A stretch of 64,000 nucleotides of DNA from Echinostoma caproni (Eukaryota; Platyhelminthes; Trematoda; Plagiorchiida; Echinostomatidae), in the NCBI GenBank assembly GCA_900618425.1, contig UZAN01039539.1, positions 9,792 through 73,791 of the forward strand, in the 5' to 3' direction. Shown piece after piece: positions 14,065-26,400 of this stretch (its first letter is position 1; each line of letters starts with the position of its first letter). The translations under genes and the position numbers were made by a program. The notes below the pieces were generated by a model, which ran no database searches, was not told the origin of the DNA, and saw only the letters and a list, made by a program, of their open reading frames with translations.

Positions 14065-14268
14065 TCAACCGTACATTGATTCAACTTTATGAACTGTGGT
14101 TACTAGTTGGACTCTCTGGTCAGTTGAGAAACATGCGACTACAGGTTCTTCTGTCGAAGCTCCGTTCATTTTTCCACTAACCATCTCCTCGCAATTCACG
14201 AGTACTTGCACGGGTTCAACTTCCACAGTTTGAATCCAGTGTGCCCACATCTGTAATTGGTTTGCCAT
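14065..14268 (-). CDS. Weak candidate terminal exon, unknown protein
   Basis: The minus strand has a 67-codon frame with protein-like composition (WAHWIQTVEVEPVQVLVN, then CEEMVSGKMNGASTEEPVV) ending at a TGA stop. A possible 3' splice site (AATTACAG) lies just inside its start, so the in-frame ATG need not be the true start. The acidic/hydrophobic alternation and lack of low complexity are unusual for this AT-rich DNA. However, the pyrimidine tract is poor, no partner exon is visible and I do not recognise the family. It could be a chance frame. Confidence 0.22.
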   Translation of the reverse strand: MANQLQMWAHWIQTVEVEPVQVLVNCEEMVSGKMNGASTEEPVVACFSTDQRVQLVTTVHKVESMYG

Positions 14269-15791
14269 TGGTTATATCGAATTGCGAAGTGCATTCCTAA
14301 TAGCGACCACCGCGGGTGACATTGTGTGTACCAAACTACGAAGTGCGTACAACAGGTGATACGTAATTCAATCAAAACCCATAAAAATCTGTTCTCTCTT
14401 CAGGAGTCCTTGTTCATACCTTAACTACCTGCATAGTCTATAATGCTCACGAATAACCACTCAGGTGCAAACTGAGGCACCTGTCACGAAGGTAGTAAGA
14501 TCTGCTAGTTGTACCACTAACATTTGGAATTTTGGGAATACGAATTGAATGCGATCGGATAGATGACAGCAGTGACCTATATTTAGTGCTTGTTTTTTTT
14601 CAAATATCTTTGATGAAAAATGAGTCAGGATTGGGATTGTACTGCCCTTCGAAAATACGCTGTGGACAAAAACAACTGTAGGAAACAAGCCTTCAAAATT
14701 CATTGTTGGTAGCTCCCATTCGATTTTCTCCTATTTATATTTATGGAAACTGATTGCATCCCTGGAGAGTAAGATTATGTTTTCATTCAGTAGGAATAAC
14801 CGCAGGAATGGTTCAAAAATGTAAGGGGATATAGATCCGTTTATTGAACGGATATTTGCATCAAATATAGGCCTAATCAGATTTGTTTTAGGAAGTAGCA
14901 GATATGAATTCCATTTCAAACGTTATGGTAATTTTATTCATGTATATCTTTTGGTGCAAGGAACTTCCACAGGGGAAGGGTGTTAAGGAAGAATACTGAT
15001 TTACTGTTTGGCATTTAACTGTGGTCGGAATGAATATTGTCTCCAAATCGACTTTTAGTTAATTTTTTAAAATAAGGAACGTATAAATCTATCGTGGAGT
15101 TCTTCATAATGTCACTTAATCAACAGGAAATACACCGTAATTCTGACGTACAGAAAACTCTTAATCAAATGGAGATCCACGAAGTTCCCAAACATTGCAT
15201 AGCCGATATAAAAATCTAGCTGCTTGGTTTTATTGTTTTCAAACTCCATTGCGGTAACTTTGCTCAGCGCGGTTAACAATAGTTTTTATTTTCCGACGGT
15301 AAAAGTTATAACCTCATGATTACATTGGAGGATTGGAGCTGATAACAATCTCTCTATGCCCACTCGAAACAGCGGAGTTTGAGGTGTGATAATCGAGGAT
15401 TTGTGATAATTCTATTATTGTAAATTAAAGCTTTTGAGCACCATTTGCAATCAGCGTGCTAACTGTGATCTGGATTTGTAGTTGCTCGCTTTTAATGATA
15501 ATATACATTGATTATTGGTGCTCAAATTCAAAAGGTTTTTGCAAAACAGACAAACATATGTTTCCTTAATCCATAGATATTATCTAACTCACCGACAAAC
15601 ATCAAATAAAATATTGATTCATTACCGAACTGGCTATGAAAGGGATGTTCAAATAAGTTACCGGGTGTTCAAAATGCGATTATGGGAACGAACATAAACA
15701 TCATGTTCACATGAGGCAGCATCTATCATTTGAAAATGTGTTTGAGTGTGGTAAATGGTTTAAAAATGATAATGCAATGAGAGAACCCAGT
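14269..15791. other. No gene recognised
   Basis: AT-rich intergenic DNA with short frames only (for example 14461-14703 and 14731-14919, minus). No domain or repeat seen. Confidence 0.5.
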
Positions 15792-16005
15792 GATCGACGA
15801 TCTCTTTTTTTTCTTTTTCATTTCACTTTCTTTTTTATTGAATGATACAAAGATACAATTTTCAGGAAGGGGGATGCGGCCAATCAGAGGGCTGCCATAC
15901 AACACACACGATGGGGAAAGTCAGGCGGTGGTGGTGGGATTCGAACACACATCCCCGGGGGTGATAATTTGGTGACGTTACCACCGGGCCACCACCGATC
16001 ATCGA
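15792..16005 (-). mobile_element. tRNA-derived SINE (family A), minus-strand copy
   Basis: On the minus strand this reads as a tRNA-like head followed by a tRNA-unrelated body and an A-rich tail. The A box is TGGCCCGGTGG (complement of 15981-15991). The B box is GTTCGAATCC (complement of 15937-15946), a near-perfect RNA polymerase III internal promoter. The body shares GCCTGACTTTCCCCAT and TGAAAATTGTATC with the copy at 23.2 kb, proving a dispersed family. This copy carries a short extra segment (CGTGTGTGTTGTA) before GGCAGCCC that the other lacks. The tail is A-rich (AATAAAAAAGAAAGTG). Imperfect flanking repeats GATCGACGA (15792-15800) and GATCATCGA (15997-16005) may be the target-site duplication. 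It is non-autonomous and would rely on LINE machinery. Confidence 0.82.
15937..15991 (-). promoter_or_regulatory. RNA polymerase III internal promoter (A and B boxes) of SINE family A
   Basis: The A box at 15981-15991 and B box at 15937-15946 (minus strand) are spaced about 35 bases apart, within the range for tRNA-type promoters. Whether this copy is transcribed is unknown. Confidence 0.65.
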
Positions 16006-19000
16006 ATTCTGTCCGTATAAACTTTGTAACCATTGCAGACACTCGCTATTGAAACCTCATTTTGCAGATTGTCACTTCCAGGTATCATCAGCTCATTTGT
16101 TGCCTAAATTAATCGTTCATGGGAATGTATTTGTGAATAATATTTCGAAAAAAAAAAACATTTTATCTCCAAAGTATATTCACGTGTTAATCACAAGAAC
16201 ATATGCTCATAAGCGTAGAAAAAACATGGTATACAGTTACAGGTAAACACCTCTTTACAGAATTGTGTTATTTGGCCTATGTCTGTGCCTTGATTGATTG
16301 TTTTTGTCCTTCCTGATGAGCGCAGGTTTAAACGTGAATTCCATGTGAAACATAGGTTGAACACTGTTGCCTTGTTGATAGTTATTGACATCGTCTTACG
16401 AGCGCTGAAGAGGAATTCCGGGCGCCACTGATTTATAATTGAGCATCTTACAAAAGCACGCAATTCTATTGTTGTCAAAGACAAATTACTTGTAAGGCTA
16501 CAATGATTTTCTTTATCCATTTTCAAAATTAGTTTACACAGACAGTCCTGATGAATTGCTATCAGGAAAATTTCACTTTTTTTCAAAAGTGTTTATTAAA
16601 CAAGGAATAGATTCCTTGATCAAAGTTACAGCAACGGGACTAGAACGGCCGTTGGATCTTGGGAATTTCCTCTTGTGTTTTAGGATCCTTCTCTCAAGAA
16701 CTAATATGGACTTTGTTTCTTATGCATCAAACTTGTACAACACGAACGAATTTGTGCCTGGTTGTATATTTGTCCCTAATTCACAAGCATATTTTTTTGA
16801 CGGATTATTGGTCAAATACAACTTTTAACCCACCTTAGTGGTTGTCAGTCTCTCCCAGGTGTTTCACAAATAAAAAATTCAAATACTTAATTCGAATTAT
16901 GCTGAAACGGTCCATATCGTCTTTAAGTTATTGAAATTGAATAAATTTTCAGAGCGACCATTTTCCATCTGCTCTTACATTTTTGAATTATACAAAAAAC
17001 AGTAATTGACTTCCAATAACTACGCTGTCAGGTTATTTCACACCTGAAAATCATAAACGAATGCCCGATGCATAAAAAAAGTTGAATAGTGATCAGCAGC
17101 TCTAAATCAATTTCCGTAGATCACAAAGTGTGAACTAAGTTGCAGTATACTTCTCGCATATTTCCTCGAAAATAACGTTTCCGTTTCTACATAAACATAC
17201 TTTTAAAAATAATGGACATGGCGTTATTTGCCAATCGTTTGTTTGGGCAAAATTTGATTTGATCAGTCTCATATAGTATCACTCCTGGAATGTTACTGGG
17301 ACAGCACACAAATGTTATTCAGAACTCCTCCCCTACCCCAGATATTCGGGTTAAACCAGTTTTGAATCAGTCTGGTGTATCAGTTCACCTGCTGCAATGT
17401 AATTTAGAGTGTTCTATAAACCCTTATTTACTTTACGACACCTGACTCCTGGGAAAAGATAACCTGGCTTCATGGATACCACGAATTGCCGCTGCCTATG
17501 CTCGGTGATCTGGGGGCGAAATCAGAGCAGGTTGTGATCCAGCTTGACTTTCATTGGCGACCGCCATAGACGGGACTGAGACCCAGGTTTTCAGTATACT
17601 TTCGTACCGTTTCAAACCAAGTTATAGCCAGGATTTATAGAGCTCTACAGAACCGCAACCCAGTAAATTCAGAAACGTGATTCCTTCCTGTCTACAATGA
17701 GTTCGGTTCCATGGTAGACTGGTGACAATAGTTCACAAGATCTAAGTATTCAATTTCGTCCATTACTAATCTGTGAACAATTTCCAATAGCGATCTATAA
17801 GTCCAGTCTATTCAGTAATTCACTGTAATTTATAGTTTTTACGTTACTCCCGAAGGTGCTCATTCAATTGGAGCATGCATCAGATGAATTTAGGTAGAAT
17901 AACTGAACGGTTTCGCAAGTCATCGGGCATTCGACTGCGATAGGTCCGTTAAAAATATAATTTCTCTATGTTGAATAGATGATAATATGTGATTATGGAT
18001 GAAACTCTCCTTAAAGTAGATCCATAGTAAATTGCATGGTAGTTTATTACTGTTCAAAGAGGGTCTTTCGACGAATACTTCAATACAAGTGTTCTTCCAA
18101 AAGTTACCTCACATCATGCTTCAGCTTATCACAAAGTTTGTTCGAGCTAGCCTAACTCCGAGTTACGTTGCCTGATAATTAATTCAAAACCCGGCTATTT
18201 GCCATGCTTATCCACACACATTCACTGTTCCCCAGTTGCGGTACACACGAAAATAACATCCTCTTGTGAGACTGGAATACTTGACGTTCTAGCACGTGTA
18301 TGAGTTCTCATCCCGACAATCCTGGTGATGTAAGCGTCAAATGGGCGTGACGAGTGTGATGAGTCGGCATGGTTTTCAGCGGAATGACAAACCAATAATA
18401 TTTTTTGTTTCAATTGAAGGTATTCATTTTAGTTGAACATTGCTGTGCATTCAGTTTCTTAGCAAATTGGGAGAAGGTATTGAGTTCATGCTTTTCGACC
18501 ACCAGTTTTAAAAAAAACTTGTGGTAAATCATTTCGCTTAGTTTAGTGTTTTTACATTAATCAATTGTGTGTCTCTCAACCAATGAAGCTTCCATCCAAC
18601 CCGTGGACTAAAGTACAATTTATAAATAAATAGTAATTAATATTACTTTTCGGGTGGAACCAGTGCTTTTGGTTTAGATTGATGTCAGGATCCTTGGAAG
18701 GATACTGTTTGATGGTCGAGGGCCTTGTCGCACATATATTTCCGATGAAGCCACCATGAACCGTAGATATTTACTCAAATGATACTGTGACGGTTTGCGA
18801 TATCGGTTTAGTTTCAAACTGTAAATCACGAACAACATCACAGTCCGACTTATTTGCGCTATAAGTACATATTTACAATGATAATAAAGAGCGATCGGAA
18901 GACTTATGAGCCAGTAGATGTTTATTTGAACCACTTATATATACATTATGGATGTTGCATTTAAAAGCTGCTACTACTACAGATGCTCCCAAAAGCATCC

Positions 19001-22000
19001 CGAATGTTTACTAACAATGACGGTGCAATCGACGGGAGACCCTCGGATTAAGCAAAGCTGAATGCTACCATACTTATCGGCGAGTCGTGAACTAGACTAT
19101 GAAGTATTTGCACTTCAATTGCTTTTCCATCTTAGAGAAAAGTCGTACAATTTTATATTTTCATTTGAAGAGAATGACCATTTGAAGATTGTTTAGTCTA
19201 ACCTAGCGGCGCCTTATGTGTTTCGCCAATCCCATTGGGGTTGAAATTGACTGTTTCCGTTTCTGAACTGCACAGTTTGGCCACTATGCCGTTAATCCCT
19301 TTCATTCTTCATCACACAACTATGTGTAAGAAAAATAAGACTGAACGATGATCGCTGAGCGAGTAAACGTGATGATGGAATTTATGCAGTTTGATTTTGT
19401 AGTCCGATTTACGGATCATTCATGCTATCACTTAGCCCCAAAAATCGGATTATCACTAATTTCTGTAGCAAAGATCTTTTTGAACCTCAGTTCAGCCTCC
19501 GTTTTTTATTAACTCCTTCACCTCAGTTTTACCGGCTATTCTAATTAACAAATCTAACTATGAGATTAACTGCGTGGACGAAAAAAAATTCAGAAGAAAG
19601 GTTACCCTGGCAGGTCAGTTTATGTCATCGTACTAATTGCAGAAGTTCAATTGTAGGACAATTATAGTTTCAAATATACGTAATAATTTATTCGTGATTA
19701 ACCATACAACGACAGCAATAATTCGTTTGAATTTCTTAATAATTATATTCTACTTCCTCCTAATCGTGTGATACACACGCACAACTATTATCAGAAAGCG
19801 GTTCAAATGTGATGTTAACAAAAGAGAAGCAACCAGTTACCGTGTTTGGATTTCAACACACCGCATTCGGGGCAGTCAGGTAGTCAGCTCAATGCCTCCA
19901 TCCATGTGTGCCCACTTCAAAAATTCCGTTAGAATTGCGCCGTTGCACGTCGGATTTACTGTTTCTTCAACTATGATCCATTACGTTCTCCAATGAAGCA
20001 TCTGAATGGATAACCTTTTGGTCATTATTGGCTTATTTATATAATTAAATCAAAATAATCTTTTGAAGAAAATATTATGTGTAATATGCGGCTTTGCTGC
20101 AAAAGAATAACATAAAACAGCCAAAACACGCAATTTTCAACCCCAAAAATCAAACAGTTCACATTTGCAACATCGTAAACTCCTACTGCAAGCTGATGTG
20201 ATTCCACGTATTATAAAGTTTATTTGGAGCGTTGAGAAATTTAATTGCATTTCCTTCCTCATCAGAATACACATTTGGAAATTCGAGGAATGTAGGAGAC
20301 TCAAAACTCACAGTTGAGTTACAATGGACACTTCTCAAACGCAAGATAACTTCCGAATGGTTGATGAAAACATAGAACGGTACTCTGGCGATATAAGAAA
20401 CTGTAAAATCAATTTGTAACCGTCTATTGTAAGATACATAATTAAAATAATGCGTTCGAGAAATTGCGGTTATGATTACTAATGAGCTACGAAAGCACCA
20501 TTTCGGGATAGCAGAAATCTTGCTTTGTGATAAACAGGATGGGTGAATCTATAAGACATAGAAAATCCAGTACGAGCACACATGGCCAGTAAATTTATCA
20601 ACTACGAAAACTCATACTAACATACTGCGTTACGGGATCAGTGGTAAGGATGGTAGGTTTTGCTAAAATAATTGATCAGGTAATAGATTACGAAATAATT
20701 CAAAATCGGCTGATAGGCAAACTGATCACAGATATCACATCCTGCAGTATAAAACAATGTATATATATATATGGAAAATTGTACGTTGATATTTGCTGTA
20801 CAGTCAGGAAGTGGAAGACGCATTTGGAAGCTGATGAAATCGTTTATTTGACCCTCATTGTGCGTTACGCTCAAAGATCTTGATCTGCTGTTGTGGTAAT
20901 TTGTCCTGCCTCATCGGACTAACCATGTATCGTATTTGGGCAACGCAGAACATTTGGTTTATCCAATTTATGGTAATGTGTTACCAGGTACGAATACATG
21001 ACTACCAAAGTTTAGCATTTTACCACTTCACGGATGGAAGATACAACGGTCAAATAAAACATTATTCACTGTTTGTGTTTTCGTACGCACAGAAAACATT
21101 TCTAATTTACGTTACATAGTTCTGTCACGAAACAATTCGGACATGACAGTCGCTTCACGTCGAAATCGTTGATATGATGTTGTCCAGTCGGATCGAAAAT
21201 TCTTTCCGAATTGGGTCTTGAAAGTTGCTTCAAAGACTTCAACTTTCCATCAAATAAAATTCCTAATTCTTGCATTTTATCTACGGGTATAGTCTGAATG
21301 ATAGATGTCTGAGATTTATTTATATTTACGAATCGAATCTCTGCGGTTCAACGTCATTCCACTTGCGTTTTATCTCAAGGAATCTTATTGGAAATTGTTG
21401 CACCCCAGTCACTTAGTGATTCGAACTGAAGAACATTTGTATGGAATTTATATCTCTGTACCTTTGAGCACACTTGTTCCCAATCGGATTGACTCGAGTG
21501 TTATAATTGCAATAGGAAAGCCGTTCAACCAATTTGAACCCCATACGTTCTTACCACTAAAATACGTTAGATTATTAAGCGGCTCCAACATCTCCAACAC
21601 AAAGAGGTTTAGCTGAGCACCTGCGTGGTTGCTATTGTGGTGTTACTTTAGAGAAACTGAGGTTTACGCAAGAAGAAACAATCTGTACCACTTTAGTGTT
21701 AAAGCAAAATTGTTGTTATGCGTTGCTTCCAACCTTAAATGCGAGCGCTATTGTGATCCAAATGTTTTATTCACCTCTGATATCCCCAAAGTAAAAGTCA
21801 GCGTATTTTCGTGTTCTTTGATGAATCATATTTCATCGGTGCTTGAGGTAACTGGTCCTCATGCGTTGGTTTTTGTATCTGTTCCGTTTTATTCAGATGC
21901 TATAGATTAGTTGTTCATTAAGTTCCAATCGCGTCTTACAAAAACGGATGCTCCTTAATTTGGTCTTCATGCATTCTCCGTTTTTACTCCCGCACCTACT

Positions 22001-23197
22001 ATTCACTGGAACCACTCATCGAAATGACCATTAGACATTAGACACCAACCAAACCGAGGGCGTGAATGAGCATCATTGCTGGTTGTAAAAACTGTATACA
22101 ATTAAAGCCCCACAACATTGTAAATCAGGTATATCCAATAATAAATCTAAAATGACAGTCATTTACGTAAGCTCTCTTCTATCAGTGGAAACCTGCTGAG
22201 GAGATTCACGTTAGACGGGGAAGAGTTGTTAGCGTATAGTGAGGTTTCCACAGTAGAATAGCTGTCAAACGCCTTTACATTTATCGCCGTGGGGTGTCGC
22301 CAGATGATGTTTCCTTTCAGTTCAACATCACATTCCGCTTGTTGTGTCTACCTACGATGGATATACTTTTAAATCATTCAAAAGAACGAATAAAAGTTTA
22401 TCTAACTCATAGTGATACCCCACAGAAAACGCTTTATTATTCAGCTGCGGTCTGACATAAAAGTATCCCGGTGCTGTTTTCATGTATATTTACCGGTTTT
22501 ATATGGTGTTGCGGCTTAAAATCCACACAACATCTCTGCAAATGATTGTTTGGGTTGTGTTTGAATAACTGCAGGAAATCAGTGCATCATTGACCTTATT
22601 ATTTTTATTGAAACAGAATAATTTCCTCAGACACGTTTTGTTGCTCAATCCTATTGCCGAAGGGATAAGATCTCATGTTTGAGTCAACAACTTTCCGGAA
22701 TTTCGTACTCTGATAACAAATATGATTTGTGGTTTCTTCACGAAATCTCAATATTTAAACAATCTCCGAAATATGAAAGAGCCATTGGAATGAACCATTG
22801 GAGATTTTGGTAACAACCTACCGTGTTTATGATTGGGAAGAACGCAAGTCAAACTCCACTTGAAAACTATACATCCAACGCCGAATCCGCGCTTGTACTG
22901 AAACATTCCTACATGGATAACCCTTGCGAAATCCGTCAGTCGACTGAATTGGGGAATTAATAACTCACTGGGTTTATCCAAAAGAAATCGTGAAACATAC
23001 TGGATTAACCTTACTTGGATCACATTTTTGGTACTTCACTCAAATACTTACATATATAGAGGGCGATTAGCCCTCGCAATTTAGAGACCATTGATCTAAC
23101 AAAATTAGGGACAAGGTCATCCATATTTCTAGATTGTTTTACGCAACAACAGAAACGTCGCAGATTGCTCTTATTTGAATGATATCATTGCTGCTTC
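16006..23197. other. No gene recognised; long AT-rich stretch
   Basis: No domain, RNA gene or family repeat could be supported in these 7 kb. Longer frames are 16191-16586 (minus, 131 codons), 16556-16828 (plus), 21305-21616 and 21629-21910 (plus). None shows a recognisable motif, and their composition follows the local AT bias. A short TA-repeat lies near 20758-20772. Confidence 0.5.
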
Positions 23198-23400
23198 GGG
23201 CGGTGGTGGCCTGCTGGTAATGTCACTTAGCAGGGCGTGTGTTCAAACCCCACCACGACCGCCTGACTTTCCCCATGGCAGCCCGTTTGATCGGCCGCTT
23301 CGTCCTGCCTGAAAATTGTATCATTCCGTATTCCATAAATAAAATAAATAAATAATTAAATAAATTAATTAATTAATTAATAAGAAAAATAGAAAAAGAA
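23198..23400 (+). mobile_element. tRNA-derived SINE (family A), plus-strand copy
   Basis: Second copy of the family seen at 15.8-16.0 kb, in opposite orientation. The tRNA-like head has an A box TGGCCTGCTGG (23207-23217) and a B box GTTCAAACC (23241-23249). The head is followed by the shared body (GCCTGACTTTCCCCAT, GGCAGCCC, GATCGGCCGC, TGAAAATTGTATCATT). It ends in a long A/T-rich tail of AAATAAATAA and TTAATTAATT repeats (23335-23400), typical of SINE 3' ends. The body from GCCTGACTTT to GTATCATT is about 70 bases and is the diagnostic part. Compared with the other copy it lacks a 13-base insertion and adds TTCGTCCTGCC. No clear target-site duplication was seen by eye. Confidence 0.82.
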
Positions 23401-26400
23401 TAAACCCCTTTTTGTATTAGCTATCAATGAACACTATCCTTCCGTTGTATCCAGCGTATACTGTCGCAGATGATGAAGAACACATAGTTTATGTCTTTAA
23501 TTGATCGAGGTTACCAGAATGTATAGCTTATACCTGGATATGAAAATCAAAGTCGCACGCACACATTTGGCATCGCATGCATGCGTCGATTGACATCTCA
23601 ACATCACACTGATTCGAGACGCGTCTCAATAGACAATTTGTGTTTTTCAATGTTTGACAGGGTATTCTGCTCTCGCATCTGTTCGCGGTAGAAATTTATT
23701 ATTAAAGCATAAATGTATTATACCGAATCCAGTCATTACGGACCTATCACTTGTGCTCTATGAAGGCATCGCAATTTTTAAAATCTGTGAAAATGTTGTA
23801 TCCGGCAACAGGCATACTACTTGATGAGTGTTTGGTAAACTGACAGGAGCGCACAGTGAAAAAGACCAGTGCCCAAAAATTCAAACCGCCTCATACACCC
23901 TGCTACATCTCGGTGCACAAAACGATTGCATCACAAACGTCTGTATCACCAGGACAGCGACTAACACACCGACACTCTTCATCTACCTAACGTCATACTG
24001 GTTGCTCTTCTACAATTCAATCCAGATCGTCAAAAGAAAGCACGCAATGCTTGCTGAAACGACTCCTTATTGAACTAACCTTAGCGTAAAAAAGTTGATA
24101 ATAAATATACACCGAATGATACTTCCTTTCGTTAGGACTTTTCAGAAATGTGAAACACTAAAATGAAAAAAAATCTTGGAGAATAGTGAAGAACATTGCG
24201 GACTGTCTGAGGAGAAAAACAGTTTTCAAGCCGCAATTTGTTTTATCGTTTCATGTTCGTTCTGTGGATGCAAATACATTTAGCATCATTCGGATTAGAG
24301 GGAATTTTCAGCGATACCTGAAGTTGTTTCACGAAGAAAGAGGTCTACCGTTATGCAAAAACGTTATGCGTTCAGCTCATTGGTTATCTGAATTACATGA
24401 GGTTACCTTTCACTTTCGCGTAGTGAAAAGAATTTGTATAAACTGCATACAGTAGGGCAAAGTAGATCAACTCTGGAGAGTTGAGAGAACACTATCAAAT
24501 GTATATTGGGAGGATAGTCAATAATTAATAGACATTTATAATTACATAAAAAGTAGTTGTTACATAATTTTAAAGTTGGATTAACCAGTTTGAACAGTCA
24601 CGAAAAACGGAAGCGCACTAACGTGAAAAAATGTCTGATCGAAAACTTGCATTTCGAATATAAAATATCCTCATTAAAAACACACTGTTCTCATTTCATC
24701 TTAAAATAATTTATCTTGTGCATTTGGCTAATGTTTAGACGGGTTTCTTTCTCTTCCTCAAGCCAGCTTCCGTCTTCCTCCAGGTCACAAGAGACTTATG
24801 AAGCTCGATAAATAATGTGCGCTCATGAATTGTTTTATTTGTCCCCAGGGTGATAAGATGACTGCGCTGAACGACAACCGGGGAGAGCACCAAGGACTAA
24901 TTTCCATGTAAACCTTGAATGTGCATGTCTGAGACAGACGAACGGTTTTTGCGCACGCGCGTCGCACAGCTCATAGCATTGAATTGCGGAGACCTCGATG
25001 AAAACCGCTGCTAGATCATTGAACAACGGATCATCGGGTTATAGGGAGAACCCGATACACGTAAGATTTCAAAACCTTTGATAACTATATAGCCACCTAT
25101 TTGAATGGAATAAGTAGACACCCAGGGGTGTAATAGACCATTAACCAACGCATAATTTAAAATAACATACCTCCAAGCAGTACAATATTACCGTACTCAA
25201 AATGCAATATGACAGTGTTTGTTGTTCACCTCATTTGAGTTTGAATTAGTTCTCATCATAAACAAAACTGAATGATGAAAGTTCTTCCCGTGAGTAAAAG
25301 GAATCTGATCATAGTACGTAAAAGTTAGATATGAAGCTTTTAGTACTCAACGAAGCATAAATCATATTCACACTGGAGAGAACAAAAGATGATGAGATCC
25401 ATTGAACATGGAAAAGCAAGGCAGGGGTCAAAATGTCAAGTGTGCGCTAGATGGTAACAAAGCTTGACGTTCGTATTACATTAGCGAGTCAAGAAGCAAC
25501 CGGGACACAAGTATGCGGTCACACAGAGAGAAATAGATCAAAAACAAAGATGTGACTTGTACTTCATAAAACTTGTCTGTTTATCAACGATTTGTAGATA
25601 GGCATTACCGCATGAGTATTCTTGATAAAATTAAGTGATAAATATCCGTTTTATATAACTTATGAATGGGTTCATTTGGCAGATATGCGGTGAGCGAAAA
25701 ATAAAAAAAAGATCATGTGCAGTAACTAACCAGGTTGGTCCGAAAAGGCAAAAAAATCATTTGTAGAATATGTTTAAATGTCAACTGCTTCCAACTTCCC
25801 AAAATACCTCAACAGAGGAATTCATATATATATATATATGTATTGACGAGGAAATTCTTCTACCACATGTAGGCAAATTTTTCCATCTGTATATCTTGAT
25901 TTTTCACTAATTTCCACTGTCGTATACCGTGCTCAGTTGTTTTGAGATGTTGAAACATGAAACTTAAAATATTTGCTTGCAGGGTAGATGACGAGTGAAT
26001 ATATCTAACGATGCGACACTCAGCATGCAGACCAAATGTCACAACGTCATTTCTTGGCTAGTCCTTCCATTTCTGATATGACCGTTTTTTCGGGTTTTGG
26101 AACAATAGATGAACACATTTCGGGGCCTTTTAAATTGGTATACCGAACTAAAAAGTCGTCTAAAAACATTGACATAATTTGCGCAGTAGCATCAAATAAG
26201 AACTAGACCACGACAAAGAAATAGGATAGAATAACGAAAAATTGAAGAGCCAGAAATTCTTTAATAATGTTACGGTTATTCGGTGTAGATTAGTCTTACC
26301 AGAACGATAAGCGATTTTTGTAGTTTTCTTGAAATTGATTCAAACGTATAGGACATTTTCTAGCTACTGAGATAACCGACCAAATCTAATTAGTTTTCAC

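Noticed and set aside
16315..16345. CTGATGAG at about 16314 as another hammerhead
   Set aside because: No GAAA box or stem II follows at the right distance; chance match.
16191..16586. 131-codon minus-strand frame
   Set aside because: Composition follows local AT bias, no motif, and it overlaps other short frames.
20268..20292. Reverse-strand CTGATGAGG near 20.28 kb as a hammerhead
   Set aside because: No stem II pairing and no cleavage triplet in register.
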